NCBI RefSeq assembly: GCF_004804355.1
Contig: NZ_SRWZ01000001.1
Coordinates: 620,001 to 684,000, forward strand
Direction of reading: 5' to 3'
Source: Cognatitamlana onchidii
GTDB taxonomy: Bacteria > Bacteroidota > Bacteroidia > Flavobacteriales > Flavobacteriaceae
Length of the DNA: 64,000 nt
The notes under the pieces were generated by a model. It saw nothing but the letters and a program-made list of their open reading frames with translations, ran no database searches and had not been told where the DNA came from. Shown here piece by piece: positions 9,147 through 16,906 of the stretch (the stretch's first letter is position 1; each line of letters begins with the position of its first letter). The translations under genes and the position numbers were made by a program.

Positions 9147-10118
9147 ATGTTGACCTATTCCCACAAAACTAAACAATTCTTTTTTGTGCTTATTAAACTA
9201 AGCATTGTATTTGCTGCGTTTGGCTTTATTTATTACAAATTTTCCTCAAATACGGCATTCTTAAATGATTTTAAGTACTTTATAAATAAAAGCAACTTAT
9301 TTACCATAAATAACTGCATAGTACTAATAACCCTAAGCACGCTCAATTGGTTCTTTGAAGTAAAAAAATGGCAGATTTTAATTGCACCAATAAAGCCTAT
9401 ATCTTTTAAAGCGTCCTTAGAACAATCCCTTGGAACACTAACCGCATCATTGATTACCCCAAATCGAATCGGGGAATATGGTGCAAAGGCATTGTACTAT
9501 ATAAGTTCCCTAAGAAAACGTGTTCTTTTAATTACTTTATTAAGTAATATACTTCAAATGCTAACCACCGTTTGCTTTGGAGCAGTCGGCTTAATCATTT
9601 TTTTTTCAATTTTCGAAAACACTATTTTAAAAATAGACCTTCGTGTTCTATTTATTTCATCGTTTATTCTTTTGGGCACTATAATAGGCGTCATAGCTTA
9701 CAAGTACAATACCTTAAAACTAGATAACTTACTGTTTAGGCTAAAAAGATTTTTAAGAAACTACCCCTTAAAAAACAGCTTTCACGGATTACTGTTATCT
9801 GTTTTGCGCTATTTTACCTTTTCGTTTCAATTTTTTTTTATTCTGATATTGTTTAAAGTCGATATTAACTATTTAGAAGGTATGATGATGATATCAGCTA
9901 TGTATTTATTGGCGTCGGCAATTCCTTCCATATTTATATTTGATGTTATTGTTAAAGGAAGCGTTGCCGTGTACCTTTTTGCATTTATAGGAGTTAACGA
10001 ACTAGTAGTGCTTAGCACAACTTTTTTGATGTGGCTTCTAAATTTTGTTCTTCCAAGTATTCTGGGGAGCTACTATGTATTAAGTTTTAAACCTATGAAA
10101 GCCTCTAAAGTATTATGA
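9147..10118 (+). CDS. Lysylphosphatidylglycerol synthase TM-region-like (flippase-like) membrane protein
   Basis: The 323-residue protein has seven to eight predicted membrane segments and the family stretch EQSLGTLTASLITPNRIGEYG, characteristic of the UPF0104/AglD/MprF-type transmembrane domain. The MprF synthase domain is absent. Members are linked to moving or modifying lipid-linked substrates. I prefer the ATG at 9147 over a TTG at 9123, which would put five codons of promoter-like DNA into the gene. The stop overlaps the next glycosyltransferase start by 4 nt, so the pair probably acts in one glycolipid pathway. Confidence 0.82.
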   Translation: MLTYSHKTKQFFFVLIKLSIVFAAFGFIYYKFSSNTAFLNDFKYFINKSNLFTINNCIVLITLSTLNWFFEVKKWQILIAPIKPISFKASLEQSLGTLTASLITPNRIGEYGAKALYYISSLRKRVLLITLLSNILQMLTTVCFGAVGLIIFFSIFENTILKIDLRVLFISSFILLGTIIGVIAYKYNTLKLDNLLFRLKRFLRNYPLKNSFHGLLLSVLRYFTFSFQFFFILILFKVDINYLEGMMMISAMYLLASAIPSIFIFDVIVKGSVAVYLFAFIGVNELVVLSTTFLMWLLNFVLPSILGSYYVLSFKPMKASKVL

Positions 10119-11239
10119 TGCTATTTGGTGCTATTATTACTTTGGCTTATCTAATTTTAATAGGCAGTTTGATATATGGTTATGATAAGATTGAGCTATT
10201 TATACCCAAATCAAAAATTCCTAAAACAAAATTTAGTGTTATTATTCCTTTTAGGAATGAAGCTTCTCATTTACCTGCCTTACTAAAATCGATTGAAGAA
10301 TTAAATTATCCCTCTGACCTTTTTGAAGTTGTATTGGTTGATGATGCGTCTACAGACAACTCTGTTAACCTTGTTGAATCATTTATTGGGCAATCGAAAA
10401 AACATGTTTCATGGCTTCCTAACGTTCGACTTACGGCTTCACCAAAGAAAGATGCTATTTTAACTGGGATTAAATCATCTTTAAACCCTTGGATAGTAAC
10501 TACAGATGCCGACTGTATACTACCCAAATATTGGCTAGATAGCTTCGATCAATTTATACAACAATCAGATGCCTTATGTATTGCTGCTCCAGTAACTTAT
10601 TTTAATGACAACAAGTTATTAAATAGCTTTCAAACTTTAGACATTCTAAGTTTACAGGGAGCTACCATTGGTGGGTTTGGTATTAAGAAACCCTTTCTTT
10701 GTAATGGTGCCAATTTTGCTTACCAAAAAACTCTTTTCAAAGAATTACAAGGGTTTGATGGCAATAGCCAGATAGCAAGTGGTGATGATATTTTCTTCCT
10801 AGAAAAAGCTATTAGGTATAACCCTAACAAGGTGACTTATTTAAAAAGTAATCTGGCTGTTGTAAAAACACATTCCGAACCTACACTAAAAAAAATTCTA
10901 TCCCAACGTATCCGTTGGGCTTCAAAAACTAAAGCTTCAAATAGCAACATGAGTAAACTTACGGGTACAATTGTTCTGTTAATGAACTTCTTTGTAATTC
11001 TTAGTTTCCTTAATTGTTTTATAGACTTTTCTGGTTACAAACTTTTTATCAACGTTTTCATTATAAAACTGATTACAGATTTTTTATTGCTTTACAAACT
11101 GGCTGCTTTTTTTGGTCAAAAGAATACGCTTAGTATTTACCCTGCGGCGTCCCTTATTTACCCTTTTTTTAATATTTATGTAGGAATTCTGTCTTTATAT
11201 TCTGGTTATAAATGGAAAGACCGAGTTTTTAAAGGATAA
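10115..11239 (+). CDS. Membrane glycosyltransferase family 2
   Basis: The 374-residue protein has an N-terminal membrane segment, a GT-A domain with FSVIIPFRNEASHLP, VVLVDDASTDNS, a TTDADC metal-binding DxD-type motif and SGDDIFFLEKA, then QRIRWASK (the Q/RxxRW motif of processive GT2 enzymes). Three C-terminal membrane segments end it. It likely transfers a sugar from a nucleotide donor to a lipid or growing glycan at the inner membrane. It is translationally coupled to the flippase-like gene. Acceptor unknown. Confidence 0.88.
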   Translation: MMLFGAIITLAYLILIGSLIYGYDKIELFIPKSKIPKTKFSVIIPFRNEASHLPALLKSIEELNYPSDLFEVVLVDDASTDNSVNLVESFIGQSKKHVSWLPNVRLTASPKKDAILTGIKSSLNPWIVTTDADCILPKYWLDSFDQFIQQSDALCIAAPVTYFNDNKLLNSFQTLDILSLQGATIGGFGIKKPFLCNGANFAYQKTLFKELQGFDGNSQIASGDDIFFLEKAIRYNPNKVTYLKSNLAVVKTHSEPTLKKILSQRIRWASKTKASNSNMSKLTGTIVLLMNFFVILSFLNCFIDFSGYKLFINVFIIKLITDFLLLYKLAAFFGQKNTLSIYPAASLIYPFFNIYVGILSLYSGYKWKDRVFKG

Positions 11240-11243
11240 GCTA

Positions 11244-11720
11244 TTATTTCACATTGATAATAATAGGCAAACTAAATTCTGTTGTTACTAATTGCCCCTT
11301 TTTACTCGCTGGATATATTTTTGGTAAGTTCTCTAAACTGCTAGAAAGTAGTTTATGTATATCTGGGATTTCATCAAGGGTCGTGGAGTCTAATTTAGTT
11401 TCAAGCAAAGCTAAATGACCTTCTCTGTTTACTTGAAATTTTAAAAAAATAGTATCATTAACATCTCTTGTCACAACAATAACTTCACGTTGTAAATGTT
11501 TGGTAATGTGATTAACAATTGCATTCTCAAAACACCATGCCCTTTGTTTTCTTCCTGAAATAGAATCGCAAGCAGAAACACTAGGATACTCATCTACATC
11601 AATCCAATTAAATGTTTTCAATTCCTCATTTAATATAGCCTCTGAAGATGTTTTTTTTACGTTAAAATATTCACAAGACACGAGTGCAAAAACACATATA
11701 AAAACACATAGTTTCTTCAT
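11244..11720 (-). CDS. Lipoprotein with TonB C-terminal-like domain
   Basis: The protein of 158 residues starts MKKLCVFICVFALVSCEYF, a lipoprotein signal with lipobox VSC. The C-terminal part (DTIFLKFQVNREGHLALLETK, LENLPKIYPASKKGQLVTTEFSLPI, read as separate pieces) has the pattern of TonB C-terminal domains found in many Bacteroidota 'energy transducer TonB' proteins. There is no N-terminal membrane anchor or proline spacer of a true TonB, so it is unlikely to energise transport alone. The ATG at 11720 is chosen over a TTG at 11729. Convergent with the glycosyltransferase. Confidence 0.65.
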   Translation of the reverse strand: MKKLCVFICVFALVSCEYFNVKKTSSEAILNEELKTFNWIDVDEYPSVSACDSISGRKQRAWCFENAIVNHITKHLQREVIVVTRDVNDTIFLKFQVNREGHLALLETKLDSTTLDEIPDIHKLLSSSLENLPKIYPASKKGQLVTTEFSLPIIINVK

Positions 11721-11832
11721 AAATTTCAACTGAAACTGAAAAGTACAATTTTATTCTAAAATTTACATGTATATTCTTCTATTTGTAACATAATACTGGA
11801 CATAACGTCTTATTGAAAAAGAAATATTATAA

Positions 11833-12327
11833 ATGGATATTGCATTAATAATCGTAAGTACCCTTATCATGATAATTGGAATTCTAGGAAGCTTCTTGCC
11901 TATTATTCCTGGCCCTCTAACTAGTTGGATTGGGCTACTTACACTGCATTTTACCAATGCCATCCCTATGAATAAGTCTTTTTTAATAATTACTCTTGTT
12001 ATTGCTGTATTAATTTGGGGGTTAGACTATATCATTCCTGCATTGGGCACAAAACGGTTTGGCGGATCAAAATATGGTATAATTGGCACCTCTGTTGGAC
12101 TTATTATTGGACTCGTTGCTCCTATTCCAGGTGGCATTATTATAGGTCCTTTTATAGGAGCTCTTCTTGGAGAGTTGATAAACAAAAATGACTTTCGCAA
12201 AGCCACCAAAGCGGCTTTTGGCTCTTTTATAGGTTTCTTAACCTCAACCTTTATAAAGTTTATAGTTACTATAATTTACCTCGGGCTTTTCATTAAAACA
12301 GTTTGGGACTACAAACACTTTATTTGA
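11833..12327 (+). CDS. DUF456 domain-containing membrane protein
   Basis: The 164-residue protein consists almost wholly of glycine-rich hydrophobic segments: ILGSFLPIIPGPLTSWIGLL, then GTSVGLIIGLVAPIPGG and IGPFIGALLGEL, ending KFIVTIIYLGLFIKT. This is the duplicated hairpin pattern of DUF456 proteins, inner-membrane proteins of unknown function. An open frame on the opposite strand is a shadow. Single-gene unit. Confidence 0.85.
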   Translation: MDIALIIVSTLIMIIGILGSFLPIIPGPLTSWIGLLTLHFTNAIPMNKSFLIITLVIAVLIWGLDYIIPALGTKRFGGSKYGIIGTSVGLIIGLVAPIPGGIIIGPFIGALLGELINKNDFRKATKAAFGSFIGFLTSTFIKFIVTIIYLGLFIKTVWDYKHFI

Positions 12328-12342
12328 ATCTTTAAAAAAGAA

Positions 12343-12371
12343 ACCCTGCGGGTCTCTCACTTCCGCAGGGT
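12343..12371 (-). terminator. Stem-loop terminator between convergent genes
   Basis: ACCCTGCGG pairs with CCGCAGGGT around an 11-nt loop. Read on the minus strand it is followed by TTCTTTTTT, so it is best oriented to end the response-regulator transcript, about 220 nt past that gene. It may also stop DUF456 transcripts. Confidence 0.65.
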
Positions 12372-12472
12372 CTATAAATTGCTATTATCAACAAAAATAA
12401 TTGAGGGATTAATTAATTCTTGAAGTGTTGATACACAAATATAACTAGATACTTTCTTTTTAAACTGCGGGA

Positions 12473-12495
12473 AACCCGTAACTATATTACGGGTT
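12473..12495. other. Perfect 8-bp hairpin in the 265-bp spacer
   Basis: AACCCGTA pairs with TACGGGTT around a 7-nt loop. It lies 98 nt beyond the response-regulator stop and has no T tract on either side, so it could be an mRNA 3'-end structure rather than a terminator. Nothing else was seen in 12496-12592. Confidence 0.35.
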
Positions 12496-12592
12496 AAAAG
12501 TAGATGTTAGACAGGGCAAAGGTTTTACGAACTAAAAAAATATGAATTTTTTTAAAAAATTTTGCCATCGTATAACTTTAACAAAAATTCAC

Positions 12593-13267
12593 TTACACAA
12601 ATCCTTTTTTTCTAGCTTCGCTTAACAAGGTTTCGTCTTGTCCATCGCTTACTTCAAATATTTCTCTAAGCTGTTTTTTACGCTTTTCAATAGCACTCAA
12701 AGAAATATCAAGATGTGCCACTAAGTTTTTGGTTTTAATACCCTGAGATAAGAGGTGAAGAATTTTTCTATTCTTATCATCAATTACAATATCACTTGCA
12801 ATAGTTTTTCTAATATGGCTATTTACTGTACCACTATAAAACGGCGGATTATTTAAAACCGCTTGGAAGGCACTAGCAAGCTCATTGGAGGTTAAGTCAC
12901 TTTTTATTAAAAAACCTTCTGGGTCAATAGTTTTTATAATATTATGAATTCTAAATGACTCATTAAACATCGTTAAAATAATAATCTTGGCATTAGGCAA
13001 TATCTTCCTAGCATACTCCGCTAAATCTTCTCCAGAACTCATAGAACCATCTGAAGAGGGCGGCAAACTTATATCAACAAACAACACATCATATGGTCGT
13101 TCATTTTCTACAGACTTATTCATGGCTTTGAGTGCCTCATCACAGTTATTTGCTATATCAACAAATAACTCTTGACTCTCTTTTTTTGTAAAAAGTAATG
13201 TGTTTTGATACCCTTCTATAATCATTGGGTGATCATCAATCATAAGTATTTTAATCTTTTCTGTCAT
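12593..13267 (-). CDS. NarL/FixJ-type response regulator (REC + LuxR-like HTH)
   Basis: The protein of 224 residues has a receiver domain with the acidic pair in MIDDHPMI, the phospho-acceptor Asp in YDVLFVDISLPP, Thr in IIILTMF, and Lys in EGFLIKSDL. A C-terminal HTH of LuxR type follows (ILHLLSQGIKTKNLVAHLDI, then SLSAIEKRKKQLREIF). The ATG at 13267 is preferred; the upstream TTG at 13276 abuts the kinase stop. It lies directly downstream of, and surely works with, the histidine kinase. Targets unknown; the small lipoprotein gene upstream is one candidate. Confidence 0.9.
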   Translation of the reverse strand: MTEKIKILMIDDHPMIIEGYQNTLLFTKKESQELFVDIANNCDEALKAMNKSVENERPYDVLFVDISLPPSSDGSMSSGEDLAEYARKILPNAKIIILTMFNESFRIHNIIKTIDPEGFLIKSDLTSNELASAFQAVLNNPPFYSGTVNSHIRKTIASDIVIDDKNRKILHLLSQGIKTKNLVAHLDISLSAIEKRKKQLREIFEVSDGQDETLLSEARKKGFV

Positions 13268-13276
13268 AATTTGCAA

Positions 13277-15175
13277 TTAGGGGATTGGTATTTCTATGCT
13301 TACAGTAGTGCCTTTTGTAATTTCGGAAGTTATTTCTATTTCTCCATTAATTTCATTAATCCTAGAGTTCATGTTCTTTAATCCAATACCAGATTTGGCT
13401 TTACTCACATCAAAGCCGGCACCGTTATCGGCAAGTGTCAAGTAAATTACGTTGTTTTTAAGTTTTAGGCCAACATCAACTTTAGTAGCATTGGCATGTT
13501 TGTAAATATTATGTAAAGACTCTTGAATTATTCTATAGATATGGATTTTCTTTTTATTGGACATATCATCCCAATTTATAGAGTCGTCATGTTCTAATAT
13601 ATATTTTAAATTATAGGCTAGGGTTTGGGTTTCTACTAAGGTTTTAATAATATCTATAAACCCAGAACCTGAGACAAAATCTGTATTCAACTCATGAGAC
13701 ACTTTTCTAATATCTTCTTCAATGGTTTTCAATTTCTCTATATACTGTCCTCTAGTTTTTATTGCTTCTGGGGTGTTATTCATATTTAAACTATCCAAAC
13801 TTAAACGCGTGCCAAATAATCTGCCCAGAACGCCATCATGTAACTCTTCTGAAATTCTTTTTTTCTCTAAGGTTCTAGCCTCTTCAATGGTCTCATTTTG
13901 TGAAAGCATAAGGTTATAAATCTCTTCATTTGTCTCCTGTTGCTTCTGGACAAACTGTAACTCTCTATTTTTATTTCTTTGATGAATTACCAAATACAAT
14001 AGAAAAGACGCTATAATCACTACAACAGAAACTATTAAGAGCCAAAGACGCTCTTTGGCTATTTGGATATTTTCTTTCTCTATTTGATCGGTTTCAAAAC
14101 GAATTCTGGCAAATTTATTACGAATGGCTCTCTCTTTTTTCTGGAGACTATCACTCAACTCTACGTAAGTCCTTAGAAAATCAGCAGCTTTCTGACCTTT
14201 TTCAATTTTAGAAAGCAAAAGCAAGGATTTAAGCAAATCATCATTATTATATTTTTCCGAAATTTTCTTTGCCTTATAGCCGTAGTATAGAGCAGAATCA
14301 TTTAAGCCAATTTTATCATAATACTCCGCTAAATGTTGACTAATGATGATTGAGTTATAATTATCTTTATGTAAACTATCACTAATTTTTAACGCCCTAA
14401 GATACATATTTGGTAGGTGTGAATTTTCCCCAGACAGATACAATGTATTTGCATAGTTATTCAATACCATAGCATAAAAATTGGGTCTATCACTAATTAG
14501 GTCTTTATTTTCAAGAATTTGCAAGTATGTATTAATTGATAAATCATAATTACCAGACCGTTTGTAACTATCAGCTAAATTATTTAAAGTATTGTAAATA
14601 CTATTTTGAAAATTTCCCGACAAACTTCTTTTAAGCTTAAGTGCTAAAATATAGTACTTAACCGCTTCATCATATTGCTCTAATTCGTCAAAGACAATGC
14701 CTAAATTATTATATATATATGATTTATATTTTCTTGTGTTGTTTGATTCAGTCAGGGATTCTAAAAGAGAAATGGCTTCAATAGAAGTAACTTCACTTCC
14801 TGTATAATCCTTTTCATTTGTTTGTATCACTGCAATACCAAAAAGTGTACGTGCAAGATTATATTTATCCTCTAGCTCTCTGTATATTTTTTCTGCTCTA
14901 TTATAATAAACATAAGCACTGTCACTTACTAAATTACTCCTATATACTTGACCAATACTATAATTATTAAATGCTATTCCCAAAGAATCGTTTTGCTTCA
15001 AATTATATATATTTTCTCTCAATGAATCTATTAAAAACAAATCCCTATCATTTTGACAAAAACTAAAAAAACAGAGAGAAAATAAAATATATGATAAGCA
15101 AAGTTTCAAATTGAAAATATTTGAGTAACTCTCAAATGTATATAATATATAATCAAAAAAAAACTCCTTAATCAT
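13277..15175 (-). CDS. TPR-containing sensor histidine kinase (HisKA_3/NarX type)
   Basis: The 632-residue protein has a periplasmic region of TPR-like repeats (about residues 60-370, e.g. YIYNNLGIVFDELEQYDEAV), a coiled coil and membrane segment (LWLLIVSVVVIIASFLLYLV, near 385-405). A HisKA_3 dimerisation box follows with phospho-His in EELHDGVLGRLFGTRLSL, then HATPase motifs (IIQESLHNIYKHANAT, LADNGAGF, GIGLKNM). The start is doubtful. The ATG at 15175 lies in the loop of a terminator hairpin, whereas a TTG at 15109 begins LKLCLSYILFSLCFFSFCQ, a good signal peptide, just after a TACATTTG promoter box. I suspect the TTG is real. Confidence 0.88.
   Translation of the reverse strand: MIKEFFFDYILYTFESYSNIFNLKLCLSYILFSLCFFSFCQNDRDLFLIDSLRENIYNLKQNDSLGIAFNNYSIGQVYRSNLVSDSAYVYYNRAEKIYRELEDKYNLARTLFGIAVIQTNEKDYTGSEVTSIEAISLLESLTESNNTRKYKSYIYNNLGIVFDELEQYDEAVKYYILALKLKRSLSGNFQNSIYNTLNNLADSYKRSGNYDLSINTYLQILENKDLISDRPNFYAMVLNNYANTLYLSGENSHLPNMYLRALKISDSLHKDNYNSIIISQHLAEYYDKIGLNDSALYYGYKAKKISEKYNNDDLLKSLLLLSKIEKGQKAADFLRTYVELSDSLQKKERAIRNKFARIRFETDQIEKENIQIAKERLWLLIVSVVVIIASFLLYLVIHQRNKNRELQFVQKQQETNEEIYNLMLSQNETIEEARTLEKKRISEELHDGVLGRLFGTRLSLDSLNMNNTPEAIKTRGQYIEKLKTIEEDIRKVSHELNTDFVSGSGFIDIIKTLVETQTLAYNLKYILEHDDSINWDDMSNKKKIHIYRIIQESLHNIYKHANATKVDVGLKLKNNVIYLTLADNGAGFDVSKAKSGIGLKNMNSRINEINGEIEITSEITKGTTVSIEIPIP
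15133..15140 (-). promoter_or_regulatory. Possible -7 promoter box for the histidine kinase
   Basis: TACATTTG on the minus strand matches the Bacteroidota -7 consensus TAnnTTTG. It lies inside the first codons if the kinase starts at 15175, but 24 nt before the alternative TTG start at 15109. The -33 box is poor (a T run). Confidence 0.4.
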
Positions 15176-15188
15176 AAATTAAGGAGTT
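15162..15188 (-). terminator. Terminator of the small lipoprotein gene, overlapping the kinase ATG
   Basis: An 11-bp perfect stem (AACTCCTTAAT with ATTAAGGAGTT) has a 5-nt loop and, on the minus strand, a run of nine T. It lies 25 nt after the stop of the 47-residue lipoprotein gene. The annotated kinase start codon lies within its loop. Confidence 0.8.
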
Positions 15189-15212
15189 AAAATCTTTATT
15201 GAGTTTCTATTC

Positions 15213-15356
15213 TTATACGTCTTGAGACTTCCCTCCTGTAAAATAGGCTTCAGTATCATCAATTAAAACATCGTCCTCAGATAAATCTTGTTTAGTACAA
15301 GAAGTTAAAGATGCGAAAATAACTGCTAAAACTAGGGTAATTTTTAGGGCTTTCAT
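15213..15356 (-). CDS. 47-residue lipoprotein upstream of the histidine kinase
   Basis: The ATG at 15356 opens MKALKITLVLAVIFASLTSC, a clear signal peptide with lipobox LTSC. The mature part is about 28 residues, acidic (KQDLSEDDVLIDDTEAYF) and ends TGGKSQDV. It has its own terminator and precedes the TPR kinase and LuxR regulator on the same strand. Tiny acidic lipoproteins next to two-component genes recur in flavobacteria by my recollection, but I do not know a named family. It could be a ligand, a target or an accessory of the kinase; that is inference from position only. Confidence 0.65.
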   Translation of the reverse strand: MKALKITLVLAVIFASLTSCTKQDLSEDDVLIDDTEAYFTGGKSQDV

Positions 15357-15693
15357 ATTATGTTGATTATTAGGTTAAACTATTTTTCTCTTTAATTAAA
15401 ACATGTAAATAGCATGCTAACGAGGTTTTGGAAAACAAAATCTCAAACGAGGGAAAATGGATAATTAACTTAAAATCAAAAGCACAATATGCTTCAAGAT
15501 TTATCTTATTTTTGAGGGATTTTGACTTAAAAAAAGCCAGAAGGATTAATTAATTTTGAAATGAACTTAGGGAAAATAGTTGGTCGCCCATTTACATATA
15601 CGAAATAATAGCAAATCCAGTGCGTGTTGAAAAATAATCGACAAAGTGTATTATTTTACCGATAAAACGCATCGATAAACTGCATAATCCTAT
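15357..15693. other. 337-bp intergenic region, no gene seen
   Basis: This region separates the LacI gene (ends 15694) from the small lipoprotein gene (starts 15356). It presumably holds the promoter of the latter. A weak hairpin occurs at 15421-15444 (GAGGTTTTG/CAAAATCTC, one G-T pair). Scattered CGATAAA-like words near 15639-15680 have irregular spacing. I see no convincing gene or promoter consensus. Confidence 0.4.
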
Positions 15694-16701
15694 TTACAGC
15701 GTTGATTTGTTCTTAATCAAGCTAGTCTTGACAATCTTAGTTTTGTTATCGTCGTTGGACGAACTACCACTTTGAATGCGATTAATAAGTAGCTCTGCTG
15801 CATTGGCTCCAATAGTCTTGGCATGTTGCCTTATGGTGGTTAACTTAGGAAAGGTGTGATTGGAATCAGATTTACTTGCAAATGCTATAACAGACATATC
15901 TTTTGGTACTTTACGCCCTAAATTTATGGCCATATTAAGCGCAATGATTCCTGATGAGCTTTCTGCAGCAATAACAGCATCTACCGTTTTATTCTTCTTT
16001 AAAAAGGACCTAATTTTCTTTTGATGATCATCCTTTTTCTTAATTTTTAAAACTATTGGTTCTTGCCCAGCATCTTCCAAAATGGCCTTATTATAACCAC
16101 GTTCCCGTAATTTACCAACGCTAATATCATTTATATTACTAACAAAGGCAATGTTTTTTCTTTTTTCAGCGAGTAAGCTTTTTGTAGCATTATAAGTAGC
16201 ATCAAAATCATCTACAATTACCTTATCACACATCACATCATGGGCAACTCTATCAAACATAACAATAGGCAGACCTTGACTAATGGTTCTTTTAAAATGC
16301 TCTATTGCATTGTTTACCTGAGATTCTTGGGCAACGGAAAGTATAAACCCATCAACACTCCCATTTGCCAATAACTGTAAACTCTCTTTTTCTTTATCTA
16401 AAGATTCGTTAGAAATACACGTTATTATATTATAGCCATGCTTACTTGCTTCACGTTCAATACCAAAAAGCACCTTAGCTAAAAACCTGTTTAAAATATT
16501 AGGAATAATAACCCCGATAGTTTTTGTTTTATTCTGCTTTAAACTAAGTGCCACTTTATTGGGCTTGTAATTGTACAGTTCTGCCAATTCTTTTACACGT
16601 CTAACGGTCTCTTCACCAATTTCGTCACTATTATTAAGTGCTTTTGAAACCGTTGAAATTGAAACATTCAATTCTTTTGCTAACTGTTTAAGTGTAACCA
16701 T
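15694..16701 (-). CDS. LacI-family transcriptional regulator
   Basis: The 335-residue protein has an N-terminal LacI helix-turn-helix (VTLKQLAKELNVSISTVSKA, then LNNSDEIGEETVRRV) with hinge helix KPNKVALSLKQNKT. A periplasmic-binding-protein-like sensor domain follows (TIGVIIPNILNRFLAKVLFG, GLPIVMFDRVAHDV, VIAFASKSDSNHTFPKLTTI). Such regulators respond to a sugar or sugar phosphate. It is divergent from the TonB receptor at 16907 and lies at the edge of the GlcNAc locus, so it probably controls that receptor or the locus. The inducer is unknown. Confidence 0.93.
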   Translation of the reverse strand: MVTLKQLAKELNVSISTVSKALNNSDEIGEETVRRVKELAELYNYKPNKVALSLKQNKTKTIGVIIPNILNRFLAKVLFGIEREASKHGYNIITCISNESLDKEKESLQLLANGSVDGFILSVAQESQVNNAIEHFKRTISQGLPIVMFDRVAHDVMCDKVIVDDFDATYNATKSLLAEKRKNIAFVSNINDISVGKLRERGYNKAILEDAGQEPIVLKIKKKDDHQKKIRSFLKKNKTVDAVIAAESSSGIIALNMAINLGRKVPKDMSVIAFASKSDSNHTFPKLTTIRQHAKTIGANAAELLINRIQSGSSSNDDNKTKIVKTSLIKNKSTL

Positions 16702-16846
16702 AGAGGCATGTAAATTTTAAAGGTTAGGCAAGTTACAAAATAAGTAGTTCCCTAAAAAAATATTTCTTCGGTGATAAATAAGACCTAAAATCAATTATTA
16801 ACAAATAAAATAGTTCTATATCTAATCTAACTTATAAAAAAACAAA

Positions 16847-16854
16847 TACATTTG
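16847..16854 (+). promoter_or_regulatory. -7 promoter box upstream of the TonB receptor
   Basis: TACATTTG matches TAnnTTTG and lies 52 nt before the ATG at 16907. No good -33 TTTG is visible at the usual distance, consistent with an activated or weak promoter. The box lies in the LacI-receptor divergent spacer. Confidence 0.5.
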
Positions 16855-16906
16855 TCGGCTTACATTTGCTTAGGACTATCGATAACACCTTTAATTTGTA
16901 ATTACA

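Noticed and set aside
12406-15563. Similar GGATTAATTAATT words at 12406 and 15543 flanking the two-component locus
   Set aside because: The match is about 20 bp, AT-rich and imperfect; chance similarity is likely.
15639-15680. Three CGATAAA-like words near the LacI gene 3' end
   Set aside because: Spacing is irregular (21 and 13 bp) and they lie downstream of the gene, so an operator role is not supported.
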